DNA of 23,495 nucleotides from Plantago elongata (lineage: Eukaryota > Streptophyta > Magnoliopsida > Lamiales > Plantaginaceae): assembly GCA_036897095.1 (NCBI GenBank), contig JAYMSP010002575.1, positions 1 to 23,495 on the forward strand. Reading direction: 5' to 3'. The position numbers were made by a program, and so were the translations under genes. Below, one piece after another: positions 1-10,130 of the stretch. Each line of letters begins with the position of its first letter. Position 1 is the stretch's first letter. The notes beneath the pieces are model-generated. The model was not told the DNA's origin and did not search any database. It saw only the letters and a list, made by a program, of their open reading frames with translations.

Positions 1-283
1 TTAAAATTAATTTTTGAAATAATTTTACAAAATAAATGTAAGAAATAAATAGCTTTGAAATATATTACAAATAAACCTAGATGGCTTTGAAACATATTAC
101 AAATAAACCAGAGTGGAATAATGCCAAATAATCGCCACATTGGAGCCACATAAGCAGATAATGCCACATCATAGCTGGAGTCAATGCCGGAATCCAATTT
201 GGGTTCATCTGTAATAAAAAAACAACAGAGGGTTATCCGTAATTGGAGCAAACGACAGGGGGTCCATATGTAATTGCCCCTTT
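1..283 (-). mobile_element. Right terminus of a Mutator-like element (body off-window to the left)
   Basis: Read on the minus strand from about 283 downward, the sequence begins GGGGCAATTACATATGGACC. This resembles both ends of the complete Mutator-like element at 11282-12838: an AATTACATAT core followed by a C-run. Further in, at about 80-107, is a stretch (GAAACATATTACAAATAAAC) that recurs in inverted orientation at the far right of the window (23464-23488). The element body therefore lies to the left and only one arm is visible. The family call is inference from terminus similarity. The exact outer base and the target-site duplication cannot be fixed because the other end is missing. Confidence 0.55.
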
Positions 284-537
284 TTTAAATATGAACCGGT
301 CCAACCTCGATTTTTTACTGGTCTTTAACCGATTTATCCGGGTTTATATCGGGTGATGGTTTTTTTGAGTCATTGGGATTTTCAGACCGTTCTACCTTCC
401 GGGTCGACCCAGGTCGATCCGCCGAATTTCAAAATATAGTCCGTAGCCCTACTTACTAAATAGTTTTGTATATTTTTGAACTAAAACCTCCTAGCGTTCT
501 TCAGATTGCATTTGAATACCAAAATTCAAGATGTTGA
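284..537. other. Non-genic stretch
   Basis: No open frame or splice-consistent exon is seen. A C/G-richer patch at about 293-435 (several ACCGGT and GGTCGACC-like words) looks like decayed repeat sequence but matches no element I can name. Confidence 0.4.
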
Positions 538-760
538 TCATGATGTTTTTACTAAGTTCGATATATCATACATGACAAACTGATTCAATCTAGGATGAAA
601 TTCTTTCTGAAAAATTGGATTGGAGTTACAAGACTTAATCCACCCAAAAATTCCAACACTCTTCCTCATCTTTGTAACCATCTTTGAATCCTCTCCAAAT
701 TTCTTCAAATATATCACCAAAGCTTTCAAACAAAGCGGAAGAGCCTCATTAAAACGCTAA
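538..760 (-). pseudogene. Possible TPR-like coding relic
   Basis: On the minus strand a frame open from just after a TAG near 765 to 538 reads F-N-E-A-L-P-L-C-L-K-A-L-V-I-Y-L-K-K-F-G-E-D-S. This resembles helix A/B of a tetratricopeptide repeat of the kinesin-light-chain or nephrocystin-3 kind (EAL..C..AL.IY.K..GEDS). The residues after it do not continue a TPR, and no flanking exons were found. It could be a fragment of a captured or decayed TPR gene, or chance. Seen: the motif-like run. Inferred: the family. Confidence 0.28.
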
Positions 761-1660
761 ATCTTAATATAAATCGAATCGTATACATGTCAAAATAAGT
801 CCCAGTAAGCTTCAAACTCCCTTCCTCACATATAATCTAATCTTAATCTCCAAACTCTCAACCATATGAGAAGCAACCTCTTCTATTTTCCCTATATATA
901 GCTACCTGGGGTATTCAAAACTTAACAAATTAAATGACACAATTAACTATTAAAATAATAATTTATAAACTTTTAATAATTCAAATAATTAGAATAACAC
1001 TTATTTAGAATCTTTTATGTAATTAATTTTAGTAAATAAAACATTAATAAATAATAATCTTCTCCCCTTAAACCACCACCATTATCTCCGACCACCCCTA
1101 CCATCTTTGGCCGCCACCACCATATCGGGTCACCACCGACGACATAGTTATGTTTAATAAATGTTTTCCAATTCATTTTTACTAATCTTGTAATAACATC
1201 TAATGTATCGGTGTGTCCAACGGCTCAACCTCTCAATGTTAGCAATCTCTACCACTAGCTCAGACCACTGTCAAATTACGTATTTAAATTCGGGTTCAAT
1301 TTAAATAAAAGTTGCAGCGTCAATAATTTATTCGTACATTTATATTTTATAACATTCATAAAAATTATATATTTCAAGTGTGTTTGTTTCGTAATAATTT
1401 TAAACTGGATGATCAATTAAAAAGTTTTCCGCATGTCTTGATGAGAATACTCTGCGGAAAATTTCTAGTGCTGGCCCAAAGTAAAATTAACCTAGGTACT
1501 GGCTGTACATAACTTTGCTCTTGACAAATAAAGTCCAAGAAAATAAGGTAACATCGGAAACCAGCCATTTCAAATATTTCTCTTGATTTTTATCTAATTT
1601 AACATAACACAACACGCTCTCCTTCATCTCCATTCTCCATTCATCTGATCATCTACACTC
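741..1660. other. AT-rich intergenic stretch
   Basis: No gene was found. A short GCC/ACC-rich patch at about 1068-1145 stands out from the AT-rich surroundings but has no open frame of note. The last 100 bases are the likely promoter and 5' leader of the small gene starting at 1664; no convincing TATA box could be placed. Confidence 0.4.
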
Positions 1661-1663
1661 TCA

Positions 1664-2513
1664 ATGAAGAACAACAAACCAACAAAAATCACAATGAAGA
1701 GACGGAGCAACACCAACAACAACTCTCTGTTTGCTTCTGCAATAGAGGATGAACTCCTTGTTGCCAGTATCCTCCTCGATCTTCCGAACATCATCGCCGA
1801 ATCGGAGTCGTCTCGAAAACTCACTTGGGCGTGCAAGAAGAGGAGAACTAGCCTGCAACCGAGTGCCCAGAACCCCCATGCACCATCTCCGTTCGTACAA
1901 GTACAACAAGTGAAAATCAAACAGTTACAGCACAGTGAAAATGGTGGCATCGCCACTAATTGTACGCCCTTTTCAACTGATCGGAAGTCTGACAAGAAAG
2001 GGTCCAGTAAAATTAAAACTGTTAGTAACTAACTTAACTCTCCTTCAAGGTTTTGTACAATGTGTGTAAATTGTAATCCATATTACTTCGATTTTGGGTT
2101 CTTGGATTGACAGACAATTGGGTTTAGGGTAATTTTGAAATTGGTAAATTTGGTTTACATTCTTCTGTTACATTGATTATTTTTGCAGAAAAGGGAAGAG
2201 TTGCTGGTCAAGGTTCAAGAATTGACTTGGAGTGGTGATGTTATAAGGGTAAGTTCGTCATTCTACATTCTGCCCTAATTCTGTGTTTTCTTGCTTTGTC
2301 TTTGACTCTTTAAAAATTACAGGAGATTCAAAGTGTGAGAAAGTACTGTAGCAAGTTATTGGACGAGAATGCAAGATTAAAATCGAAGTGGAATGAGGTA
2401 TGTAATGTAATTGTGGTTATAGTGGCAAAAAACAGGTGTGTTTGGATTTCTGATTTATGGTGAAATGTTGTCTTATTTGGTGAAATCATGTTCATGTTGT
2501 GCAGGTTCTTTAA
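1664..2513 (+). CDS. Small basic protein with C-terminal leucine-zipper-like segment (four exons, family not recognised)
   Basis: Proposed coding exons are 1664-2020, 2189-2248, 2323-2397 and 2505-2513, giving 166 aa. All junctions are GT-AG and every intron is in phase 0, which is why I prefer splicing over the unspliced 122-aa frame that stops at 2032. The N-terminus is Lys/Asn-rich. It is followed by an acidic-hydrophobic stretch (E-D-E-L-L-V-A-S-I-L-L-D-L-P, about residues 27-40) and a basic K-K-R-R-T patch near residue 60. Exons 2-3 encode a charged helix (K-R-E-E-L-L-V-K-V-Q-E-L ... L-L-D-E-N-A-R-L-K) that looks like a short coiled coil or degenerate zipper; the E-N-A-R-L-K end recalls bZIP zippers, but no canonical bZIP basic region precedes it. 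A nuclear role is possible from the basic patch and coiled coil, but function is unknown. The last exon supplies only V-L-stop. The weakest point is the first donor (ACT|GTTAGT). Confidence 0.68.
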
Positions 2514-4026
2514 ATGCAGTCTACTACTGAACAGTTCCAACCTGGATGAATGATGATGATGTACCGTGCAATGCAACTAACACTGCCTGAAAGGGATTTT
2601 TGACACTACAGTTAGATTAAGGCTAATTTTTGAGCTACCTGAGTGACGGCCCAACCGGTTCAACCTCAACATTTACGGCCTGGATTGATGAACCGTGGAA
2701 CCCTTTTTGATATGAGAGTTAGAATATGGGTTAATTTTGTTAGCGGCCAGGTATTGGCCTTACCGATCAGCCTTTGTTAAATTGATCGGTGTGTGAATTT
2801 GGATAAAAGTTCATTTCTATTGTATTTTATGTAAAATTACCAGCTTTTGTACTGCTATAATAATATATATATTTTTTAAATTGTGTTTGATTTTCAAAAA
2901 TAGGCATATAGCATCTCCCGACTTAAATCCTCAAATCAAGATGCAATGTCTAAGTTATTGCAATTATAAAAATTTATGAGATTACTGTGAGAGTTCTACA
3001 TTATTGTATATTAATTTTACGGTGTTGTATGTAAACTGTGGATTTTTATGTGTTTCGTATATTTTTGTAAATTGTATATTATTGCATGATAATTGTATAA
3101 TGATCTTTTTTGTAAAGTTGCGAGGAATACTTTCACAAACCATAAACTTGAAGGAGAGTTTCTCTATTACAATTGATATTATTAGAGAGGAACTATCTTG
3201 AAACAACAAACCCACACCATATTTGGATGGCTAGTAAGCCTATATTCTCTTCAACAAAAATTCAATTCGGTTGAGCTCGACTTAGTTATAATTTATATTT
3301 TACTTCAGTTCAGAAAATTTCAACCAAATAAACATAACTTTAGACCCATAATATAACTAACCCATCCAATCACGCTTAATGAGGAGTTGAGGACAAAGAG
3401 GAGTATTTAGTGATATCCCACATCACACATAATGAAGGTATGACACTCACATATGAGAAGGTATGATTTTACGATTAAAGTTGAAAAATTGTAAGTTGTG
3501 TGTAGTACTTTTTGTGTGCAAGTTACGGTTAAATTTCAAAAAAAAAAGATCTCCTAATGAAGCTTGTGAAAGATCGGAGGAAGTTATACGGTACGAGAGA
3601 CATTTTCCGGAGACAGGATCCTGCCTGGTTCATAAGAGTATATATACAAAAAAACTGAAAAAGTAGCATGTTTTGTTTTGAGGAGAGAAGTCAAGTAGTT
3701 CATTACCCATATTGTACAAGAGTTCACTCACAAATTTAACTCAAAATATCTTAAGGTTTAAACTTTAAACCTACCAGTGAAGGAGCGTGAAACAACGGTT
3801 ACAACAAAAGCTACATTGATATGATGGGATGGGAACTACAGTAGTACAAATACATATGGGCAGTATAAGTACATTTAGCCCCCCCTAGGACATACTTCTT
3901 CATGGTCCTTTTAACATTTGTAAGCCTTCTCTCGTACATGGCTGTCTTGCTCCGCAGCTGAATTTTCTTGGTTTGATGGCAACTATACTTCCTGAATTCA
4001 GGACCTACCTATAGCCAGCTTAGACC
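2514..4026. other. Intergenic stretch between convergent genes
   Basis: The left part is the 3' UTR of the small gene and the right part that of the minus-strand BRCC45 gene. Short frames here (for example 3004-3201 and 3463-3666) have biased AT-rich composition and no recognisable domain. A diverged MITE copy lies at about 3233-3330. No RNA gene was seen. Confidence 0.5.
3233..3330. mobile_element. Diverged copy of the Tourist-like MITE found at 13367-13500
   Basis: About 35 bases here (around 3276-3311, containing GTTATAATTTATATTTTACT) match 13433-13468 with only about three differences. A TTCTCTTCAA motif on the left side resembles the terminal repeat of that element. The ends are not well preserved, so the limits are approximate. 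Confidence 0.45.
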
Positions 4027-7000
4027 TCATTGTTGATTCAGCTGATTGCAGTACTTCTTGAAGTTCAAGCACTCATCTGCTAGAAAGTCACTGCCAAACA
4101 TAGTCCACGGGGGCAAGTTACATAGGAACATATCTTTTCTTTCATTAACAAAAAAAAAAAAAAAGGAATTGTAAACACCCAATTTCACTTACAAGATTCG
4201 AGCAGCCATTTCTGATGTTTCCCATCTGGGACTCCATGGATAATCCGCCAAATTATGTGACTTGATAGGAGCACCAAGCGAATTAAAATTCTGAGAAAAG
4301 ATGAGAAGGTTCAAGTCTTATTACCAGCATCTGAATTTTTATATTCAAACCATGCAAAGAGATATGATAAATCCAGCTTTATGATATCATAGTCCTTAGA
4401 TTGTTTTGTGTATATATACACAGAATGATTTGAAGGCATTGGAACTGGTAATCAACATACCAATCCACTACTTTTATCAGAATTGAACTCACCAGAGAAC
4501 TCTGAAGTAGCAAAGTTGGTTGCTGCTTCGGGAACTGAACAGGGATGGAAATATACACCTGGACAATAAGGTTCAAAGACTTATTAGTGACCACATTACA
4601 AAATTAAAATGGTCAACAGTTGTGTCTTAGTAGAAGCTCAAAGTAACATAACAATCATACTGAAACAAGAATCATCTAGACAGTTAAACTGTATAAAAGA
4701 CAGTGCGGTCAAGAAGTCCCCAAAAACAACTAAACTGTATAAAAGCTACCGATCATTAAAAGCAACTTGTGTAAAATGAGTCCATTGTGTAACAGGACAA
4801 GGAAGTTCAAGCTGTCAATGTCCTTGATATGCCCACCATGATAAACTCATCAACTGAATCACAATGAAGTTGGAATAAAGTACTCCCTCCGTCGCAGGAC
4901 AAGGTTCCCACTTCATTTTTTTATTTTTACTATATGATTTAGGATTAATTTGTAGTCAGACGGAGGTTTAAATAGTCAACGAAAATGAAATGGGAACCTT
5001 GTACCAGGATGGAGGAAATAAGAAAACTCAGATATTAACTAAAGACCAGAACACACAGTTTTACTTAATGTCACTGCATTCCCGAGAAGCCCGCATATTG
5101 TTAATTTGGAAAGGAGTCAGTTAGATCAGTATCGTCAGAGATGTTAAAAGGCATAAAAAGGGGAAAGCAAGGCCTAAAAAAAATTATACCAGAAAAAAGA
5201 ACACTCCGGAAGTAGGCAGGAATGTCGCCCTCCTACAGAAAACCTGCAAATCAGAGCAACAAGAATTAGTCAATCATGGCTGCTACACAATTTATAAAGA
5301 AAACACAACTGAATCATTAGCTATTCCATTAGCAAGTTTAACAAGTACAAACTGGGTCAGCTTCTAAGGGTCTCCCGATAAAAGGTTCTAGTGCCGTGAT
5401 GAACTTCCTTCTTAATTCAATTGACAAAACTGCCTCTTTAATCTGTCAACAATTAGGGACGTATTAGACTGTATATTTTGTAAATCCTCTTCCAGGTGGT
5501 ACCCCAGGCTCATGTTTGCGTTTAAAAAATATACATTTATTGTAAAAGCTGGCAGCTGCAGCATACCTGTGATCGCAGCATCTCCTCCAGATTCGGAAGA
5601 TATTCTGCCATGCACCTTCACATGGATTCAGAATCATATTTATATGTATAACAAAAACATAAACTACCCAGTTAGAACTTACAAAGGAAAGAAATGAAGG
5701 GAGGTAAGAAACATTATAACCACTCACATCCCGTCCAACCAAGAAGGAAGCCTAAACTCGTCAACTGAGAAAAGAGCTTTCAGTTCAGCAGACGACACCA
5801 ACTTTAGCCGTGGGGCCGGAGACTTTTTACCCACTGGATAAATAACCTGCAAGCATTATAACATGAGAACAAGAGCCCATTAGGTAAGTCCTAAAAAGAA
5901 TAAAATAAATCAAGCAAAAAAACTACTATTAAGTTATGAAATGTACAGTGCTATTTAAACATTTCAACAATAATGATGGCATATGAGTCACCTATCACTC
6001 AAAAATAATAATGCAAGGCTCCGCACAGAGCTTGCATAAGTAGAATCCACTCAGTTACTCGGGTAAAATGTTTATAGATGAAAAAAATGACATAGCTAAT
6101 TCTAATTCCTGGCACATACCCTAAGGATCTAGGGATTCTATGTGAGAAGTTCAGATAAAACTAGAGGTAGGTACTGAAAACTGCATCATCAGAAAAAAAA
6201 AAACGTGTCTTAGATTTCATAAGAATTTTAAAAATAAATAAAAAGTGGGCTCCACAAAAGTAGGCAGCTTCTCAATTCACTTAGCCTGCATCATATAGTT
6301 TTGAACATGCCTTCCCATGTAAACACATAGGTCTACTTAAAATCCTAGTCAGTAAGCTCTGGGCTAACTTCCCTGGCAATTTTACAGAAACTTATCAAGT
6401 AAAACACTACTGAAAAACAGGTTAAAGGGGAACTGAAGTTAGACCATGACGAACCAGTACCCTATTCTTTATATGTTTACTAAATGTAATAGCTGACAGA
6501 TATAGCATGTCAAGGTCTGCCTAAGAGAATCTATTTTAGCATTTATAATTTACCACTTAATTTGGAGCATATTTTTTCACTTACTATCAGACTGGTATAA
6601 GTGTATAACACTTTCAGAATACATAATTTTTTCCCATACTATCAGACTGGGAAAAATTATGTTTTCTGAAAGTGTTATACCAGTCACTGGCTTAATTAAT
6701 AAGTCAATGCTAAGTGCTGTATTGTGTATATCTTTTGCAGAAAATATACAGTATGCATAAGCCAATACTCTTCCTGAGACTAACCTGTAAATATATCTTC
6801 TGCTGATGTCTCCAGTTAGAACCAGCAACCAATTTATTTAAATCCATATCCAGTAAAGGAACCACAAATTTGACCTCCTCTGGCTACGCTACAACCAAAT
6901 GGAAAAAATGACCATCAGGAGAGTTCGAATAATTAAGAAGCTTGACATATTAAAGAACGTAACGGGATTTGAGTGAACTTAAACATATGCATTCTCATAC

Positions 7001-9080
7001 CTTATCCAGAACCGAACTCATATACAGGTCAATCCCCTGTTACAATGTGGAGAATGTCATGTTTTAATAACTACATTTGCATTCGTAGACAAGAAACTGT
7101 GATAGAAGATACACTTTAGAGGAAAAAGAAAAAGTTCATCGTTGGAATTGTGTTCATATTTGAAATTAATCTATCGGTGGTAAACTAAATCTGAAACCGC
7201 AGCAGACTCAAATTAATTGCCAAAACGCCAAAAAAAAAATCATAATGTCAAAGGGTACAATATATAAGGCTTGCAAGATTAGTTATCCAGAGTAACTCAA
7301 ACGGCTTGATATGCATCCCAGTAGTAAACCTGTTCAAACTGCAACTGTGGCGTTTGACACTGGATTATCTCATCAATACAGGAAGCATATTTAAGATGGA
7401 GCATGGTACTGTCTGTTTCGCTCCTGTGAAGACTTCTAGTTTCTGTTTTCCAATTGCAGAGTTAGTTTTTGGGTTTAGTAGGATAGAGTAATTATTATTT
7501 ATGTTTTGGATTTTGAGGTGGTGGAGTAGATGGTCGCAGTGTTGAATGTTTGATCTAAAGAAAAGGAGGGGGTCACTGGCCTAGTGCCCCTTAGCAAAAT
7601 ACATTTTGGTTTCTGTGAAAATTGAAAACCAAGACTCAGTGTGGTGCTGATAGAATTTCGATGAAATGGGGGCCAAAACAATTACAACCTCATCCGGCTT
7701 TAAATCACAAAGCAATTAAGAAAACATGGATCCCTAAATCCATAAGCGCATGCCATCATTGATATATAGATATAATAATGTATTGCTTATAACATCAAGC
7801 CTTCATATGTATCAGTTTCAAATGCTGGAAACCGCAATATAATAGAATTGCATATATCATGACAAGGTACATAAAATACCACATCAGTGATTAAAGATGG
7901 GAAGACATCATTATTCAACTACTCATGGATATATTAGACCAACACCATGAGTCTTCAATGCTAACACTAACCATACAACCATATGAGATAACTAATATAG
8001 ATTTATCCATAATGCATCTTCCTAGAAGACCAGAGTACGCCTAGTATTAATAGACAATTAAGCTTCACTCAGTTAAACATCAAGTTGTCAATAAAAGAAA
8101 GAGGCCCGTGGAAAGAAATGTCGGTTAAATTGAAGATAAGAACCTAGCCATTCATCACAAGCAGAGACAGGAGAAAAGAGGTCTGCAGGAAATGGAACAG
8201 ACCAGGCATTTTCAATAAATCTGGAAATCAACTTATCACTAACCGGTCTGACAAGCATGGTGCTAATTTCGAACTTCAATCTGTCATCGGCAACCTCTTC
8301 AACCCGTCTACTTTGGTAAGTGACATACGCGTCCCTAAATACAAACACAACAAAAATCAATTCCACCATCCCTCTAGGCCTTTAACAACATCCGGAAAGT
8401 GACTGCAGCGAGAATCCAAAACATTCTGACCTAAGCTCTATAATAAGAGACATTAAGCGCGCCGGATCCTTAGCATTCCAATGGACCAAACTATTCTTAC
8501 GAGACTTGTCATTCACAACATGGTGCGGCTGGAATCGTTCATCCTCCAGTCCAAATATCACATCAGGAGCCTCCAGTGGATGATTAGCATTGAAAATTAA
8601 ATCCCCTAAATTAGATTACATTCATAACAACAGTATCAAATTACATACTCTAGAAACCGAAAACTAGCATTGTAAAAGAGTACTGACATTTTCAAATCCC
8701 CTAAATTACATTACATTCATAAGAACAGGATAAAATTACATAATCTATAAACCGAAAGCTAGAATTGTAAAGAGTACTAACATTTGATGAAGTCGAGGCA
8801 GTATGGGATGAGTAAAGTGAAACGATCGAGCAGGTTAGGGTTTTTGCTACCGGACCACATGTTCTCCACCTACAAGAGTATTAGACTGTTACTCGTTGAA
8901 CTAGATAGTGTTTCTAATTGGACGAAATGCGATTAACCTCTTCTCAATGAGTTAATGCGAAATTGTTAGTGCAGAGAGGAGATGTATCTATGTTGCATTT
9001 ACCTTGACGGAGAAAGGACAGTGAGAGACGAGATAGTTGAGCTGGGCGGCGATGAGCGGCGGTACGGTGTCGATCGCCAT
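4027..9080 (-). CDS. BRCC45: BRCC45/BRE (BRISC and BRCA1-A complex member 2) homologue, 13 exons, complete
   Basis: Coding exons, minus strand in order: 9080-9003, 8869-8782, 8605-8431, 8334-8244, 7036-7001, 6883-6785, 5846-5728, 5615-5567, 5442-5353, 5243-5190, 4558-4493, 4290-4193, 4090-4027. All junctions are GT-AG, phases agree throughout, and the total is 1107 nt (368 aa plus stop), close to the ~380 aa of animal BRE. BRCC45 is a catalytically dead E2-like (UEV-fold) scaffold in the BRCC36 K63-deubiquitinase complexes of nucleus and cytosol, serving homologous-recombination repair and ubiquitin editing. Diagnostic stretches: W-D-L-I-F-N-A-N-H-P ... A-P-D-V-I-F-G (residues 56-74), P-E-E-V-K-F-V-V-P-L (157-166), W-R-H-Q-Q-K-I-Y-L-Q (180-189), I-P-V-Q-F-P-K-Q-Q-P-T-L (298-309) and Y-P-W-S-P-R-W (332-338). 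The start at 9080 gives the usual plant N-terminus (P-P-L-I-A-A-Q-L-N-Y-L); an in-frame ATG at 9185 would add 35 residues. Exon 4 also has an open read-through to 8088, but donor CCG|GTTAGT at 8243 restores the family sequence. Confidence 0.93.
4883..5018. mobile_element. Stowaway-type MITE in a BRCC45 intron
   Basis: A 136-bp element flanked by TA on both sides (4881-4882 and 5019-5020). The left end reads CTCCCTCCGTCGCAGGACAA. The right end, reverse complemented, reads TTTCCTCCATCCTGGTACAA, and the two continue in parallel through AGGTTCCCA.TTCATTTT. This is the plant Stowaway (Tc1/mariner-derived) pattern of a CTCC-rich terminus and TA target duplication. It lies in the intron between the exons at 5243-5190 and 4558-4493 and disrupts nothing coding. 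Confidence 0.82.
6591..6684. repeat. Long near-perfect inverted repeat (hairpin) in BRCC45 intron 6
   Basis: Arm 6591-6636 and arm 6648-6684 are reverse complements over about 37 bases, with an 8-base insertion (GTGTATAA-like) in the left arm, one substitution and one extra T. The loop is 11 bases. A 14-base word (TACTATCAGACTGG) occurs both just before the left arm and across the loop and start of the right arm, suggesting a duplication was part of its origin. It could be a palindromic MITE remnant or a foldback precursor; nothing shows that it is processed. Confidence 0.7.
8606..8781 (-). repeat. Tandemly duplicated intron 2 of BRCC45
   Basis: Intron 2 consists of two similar intron-like halves, 8781-8701 (81 nt) and 8687-8606 (82 nt), separated by 13 nt. 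Each half begins with a plausible donor (GTTAGTACTC and GTCAGTACTC) and ends with the same acceptor context (TAATTTAG followed by GGGATTT). The halves are roughly 80-85 % identical by eye. A duplication of one ancestral intron plus its exon edges explains this best. Splicing from the outer donor to the inner-most acceptor gives the in-frame family sequence. Confidence 0.85.
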
Positions 9081-9410
9081 GGCTGGGGAAGAGACGATGG
9101 TCAAGGTTACTGCGTCGGAAAATTGAAACGGGCGGATACCTCCCGGACAATTGGCAAACTGATGGCCTGGGTGACCCAAGTTCACTATTTTTCACTTCAC
9201 CCGACAGTCAGAAAAAAATTTACTGTATAGGTTTAATTTGACCATTTACAGTCAACTGTCTGATCTTCCATTGTAATTATTAATTAAATTAGGTAATGAA
9301 ACTTTACTATTAAAAATATGATTATATTATTTAATAGTTAAATATTTTATATTTATGATATTAAATTAATTGTTGTCAAAGTTTAAAATGTTGACAACAA
9401 AGTTAAAATA
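9081..9410. promoter_or_regulatory. BRCC45 5' leader and promoter region
   Basis: Upstream of the minus-strand start at 9080 the sequence is GC-richer to about 9185 and then turns AT-rich. No TATA box is visible at a usual distance, as is common for plant housekeeping genes. The in-frame upstream ATG at 9185 lies in this leader. Beyond 9235 only AT-rich intergenic DNA is seen, up to the MITE at 9411. Confidence 0.4.
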
Positions 9411-9635
9411 CTCACTCCGTAATTTACATATTAAATTTATATAAATTTTAAGATATATTTCGTATGATATAAAATAAGTAAGTATGAAAGAGAATATAAA
9501 TCAATAGAGAATATAGATAAAGTAGTAGATAGAATGATAAAAAATTAATAATTGAAGTTTTCAAAACAGAAACGTTAAACATATAAAAGAACTTATGGTA
9601 AAAAGTAATTAAACCTTTAAATAAAACGGAGGGAG
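9411..9635. mobile_element. Stowaway-type MITE (intergenic)
   Basis: A 225-bp AT-rich element starting CTCACTCCGT and ending ACGGAGGGAG, which are inverted copies with one mismatch. It is flanked by TA duplications at 9409-9410 and 9636-9637. It has no coding content. The interior is less well matched between arms than in the copy at 4883-5018. Confidence 0.82.
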
Positions 9636-9879
9636 TAATAGATTTGATTTGGGACAAAGAGAATAATATTTTGTCCAGAGTATTTTTATTAAACTACATA
9701 CTAAATAAAGTAAAAATGTCATGTGGAAGAAAAAGTGATAGTTCAATTTTATTTAAAAGATTATTTAATTTGTTGTGATGCATTTTGATTGGTTTGTAAA
9801 TATTAGACTATTCACATTCACTATATATGAGGCGGTTGTACGTATGAAGTTGAGTGCGGCCGCTCCCTCAGTTATTGTG

Positions 9880-10020
9880 TCTGGGCTCCATTATGGCCCA
9901 GCCCCAAACGATTATGTCACCAGCCAACCGGGCAAGTTTGAATATATTATTTTATTTATAAGTTTAAAAATAATAAAAACATATATTAATGCATATGTAT
10001 TTTTTCGAAATATATAAATA
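9880..10020 (+). promoter_or_regulatory. Promoter-like segment: site II motifs and TATA box
   Basis: TGGGCT at 9882-9887 and GGCCCA at 9895-9900 are site II (TCP-binding type) words in opposite orientation. A strong TATATAAATA lies at 10011-10020, about 110 bases before the ATG at 10131, followed by a pyrimidine-rich leader (TCTCTCTCTC near 10065). This is the expected layout for a transcribed gene at 10131, although that gene now looks broken. Confidence 0.5.
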
Positions 10021-10130
10021 GACACCGGTCACCATATGTTTCTTCACACCTGAAATTTCATTCGTCTCTCTCTCTTTTAAATTCGAAACACTTTGAAATT
10101 TCACTTTCACTCTCATTCCCAACATTAACC

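Noticed and set aside
1624-1995. 123-aa minus-strand open frame (and an 82-aa frame at 1661-1909)
   Set aside because: They lie antisense to exon 1 of the small plus-strand gene, show no domain, and lack splice-consistent partners; the plus-strand reading has matching downstream exons.
4379-4594. 71-aa minus-strand frame as an independent small gene
   Set aside because: It is one BRCC45 exon (4558-4493) read into both neighbouring introns.
7306-7681. Two ~60-aa frames inside BRCC45 intron 4 (plus and minus)
   Set aside because: No domain, no splice-consistent link to the gene, and composition like the surrounding intron.
8088-8243. Read-through of BRCC45 exon 4 to a stop at 8088
   Set aside because: The frame stays open by chance; the donor at 8243 (GTTAGT) joins in phase to the next exon and restores the family sequence, and the extra residues match nothing in the family.
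8944-9195. Open frames on both strands over the BRCC45 start (8944-9195 minus, 8982-9230 plus)
   Set aside because: Other-frame shadows of BRCC45 exon 1 and its GC-richer leader.
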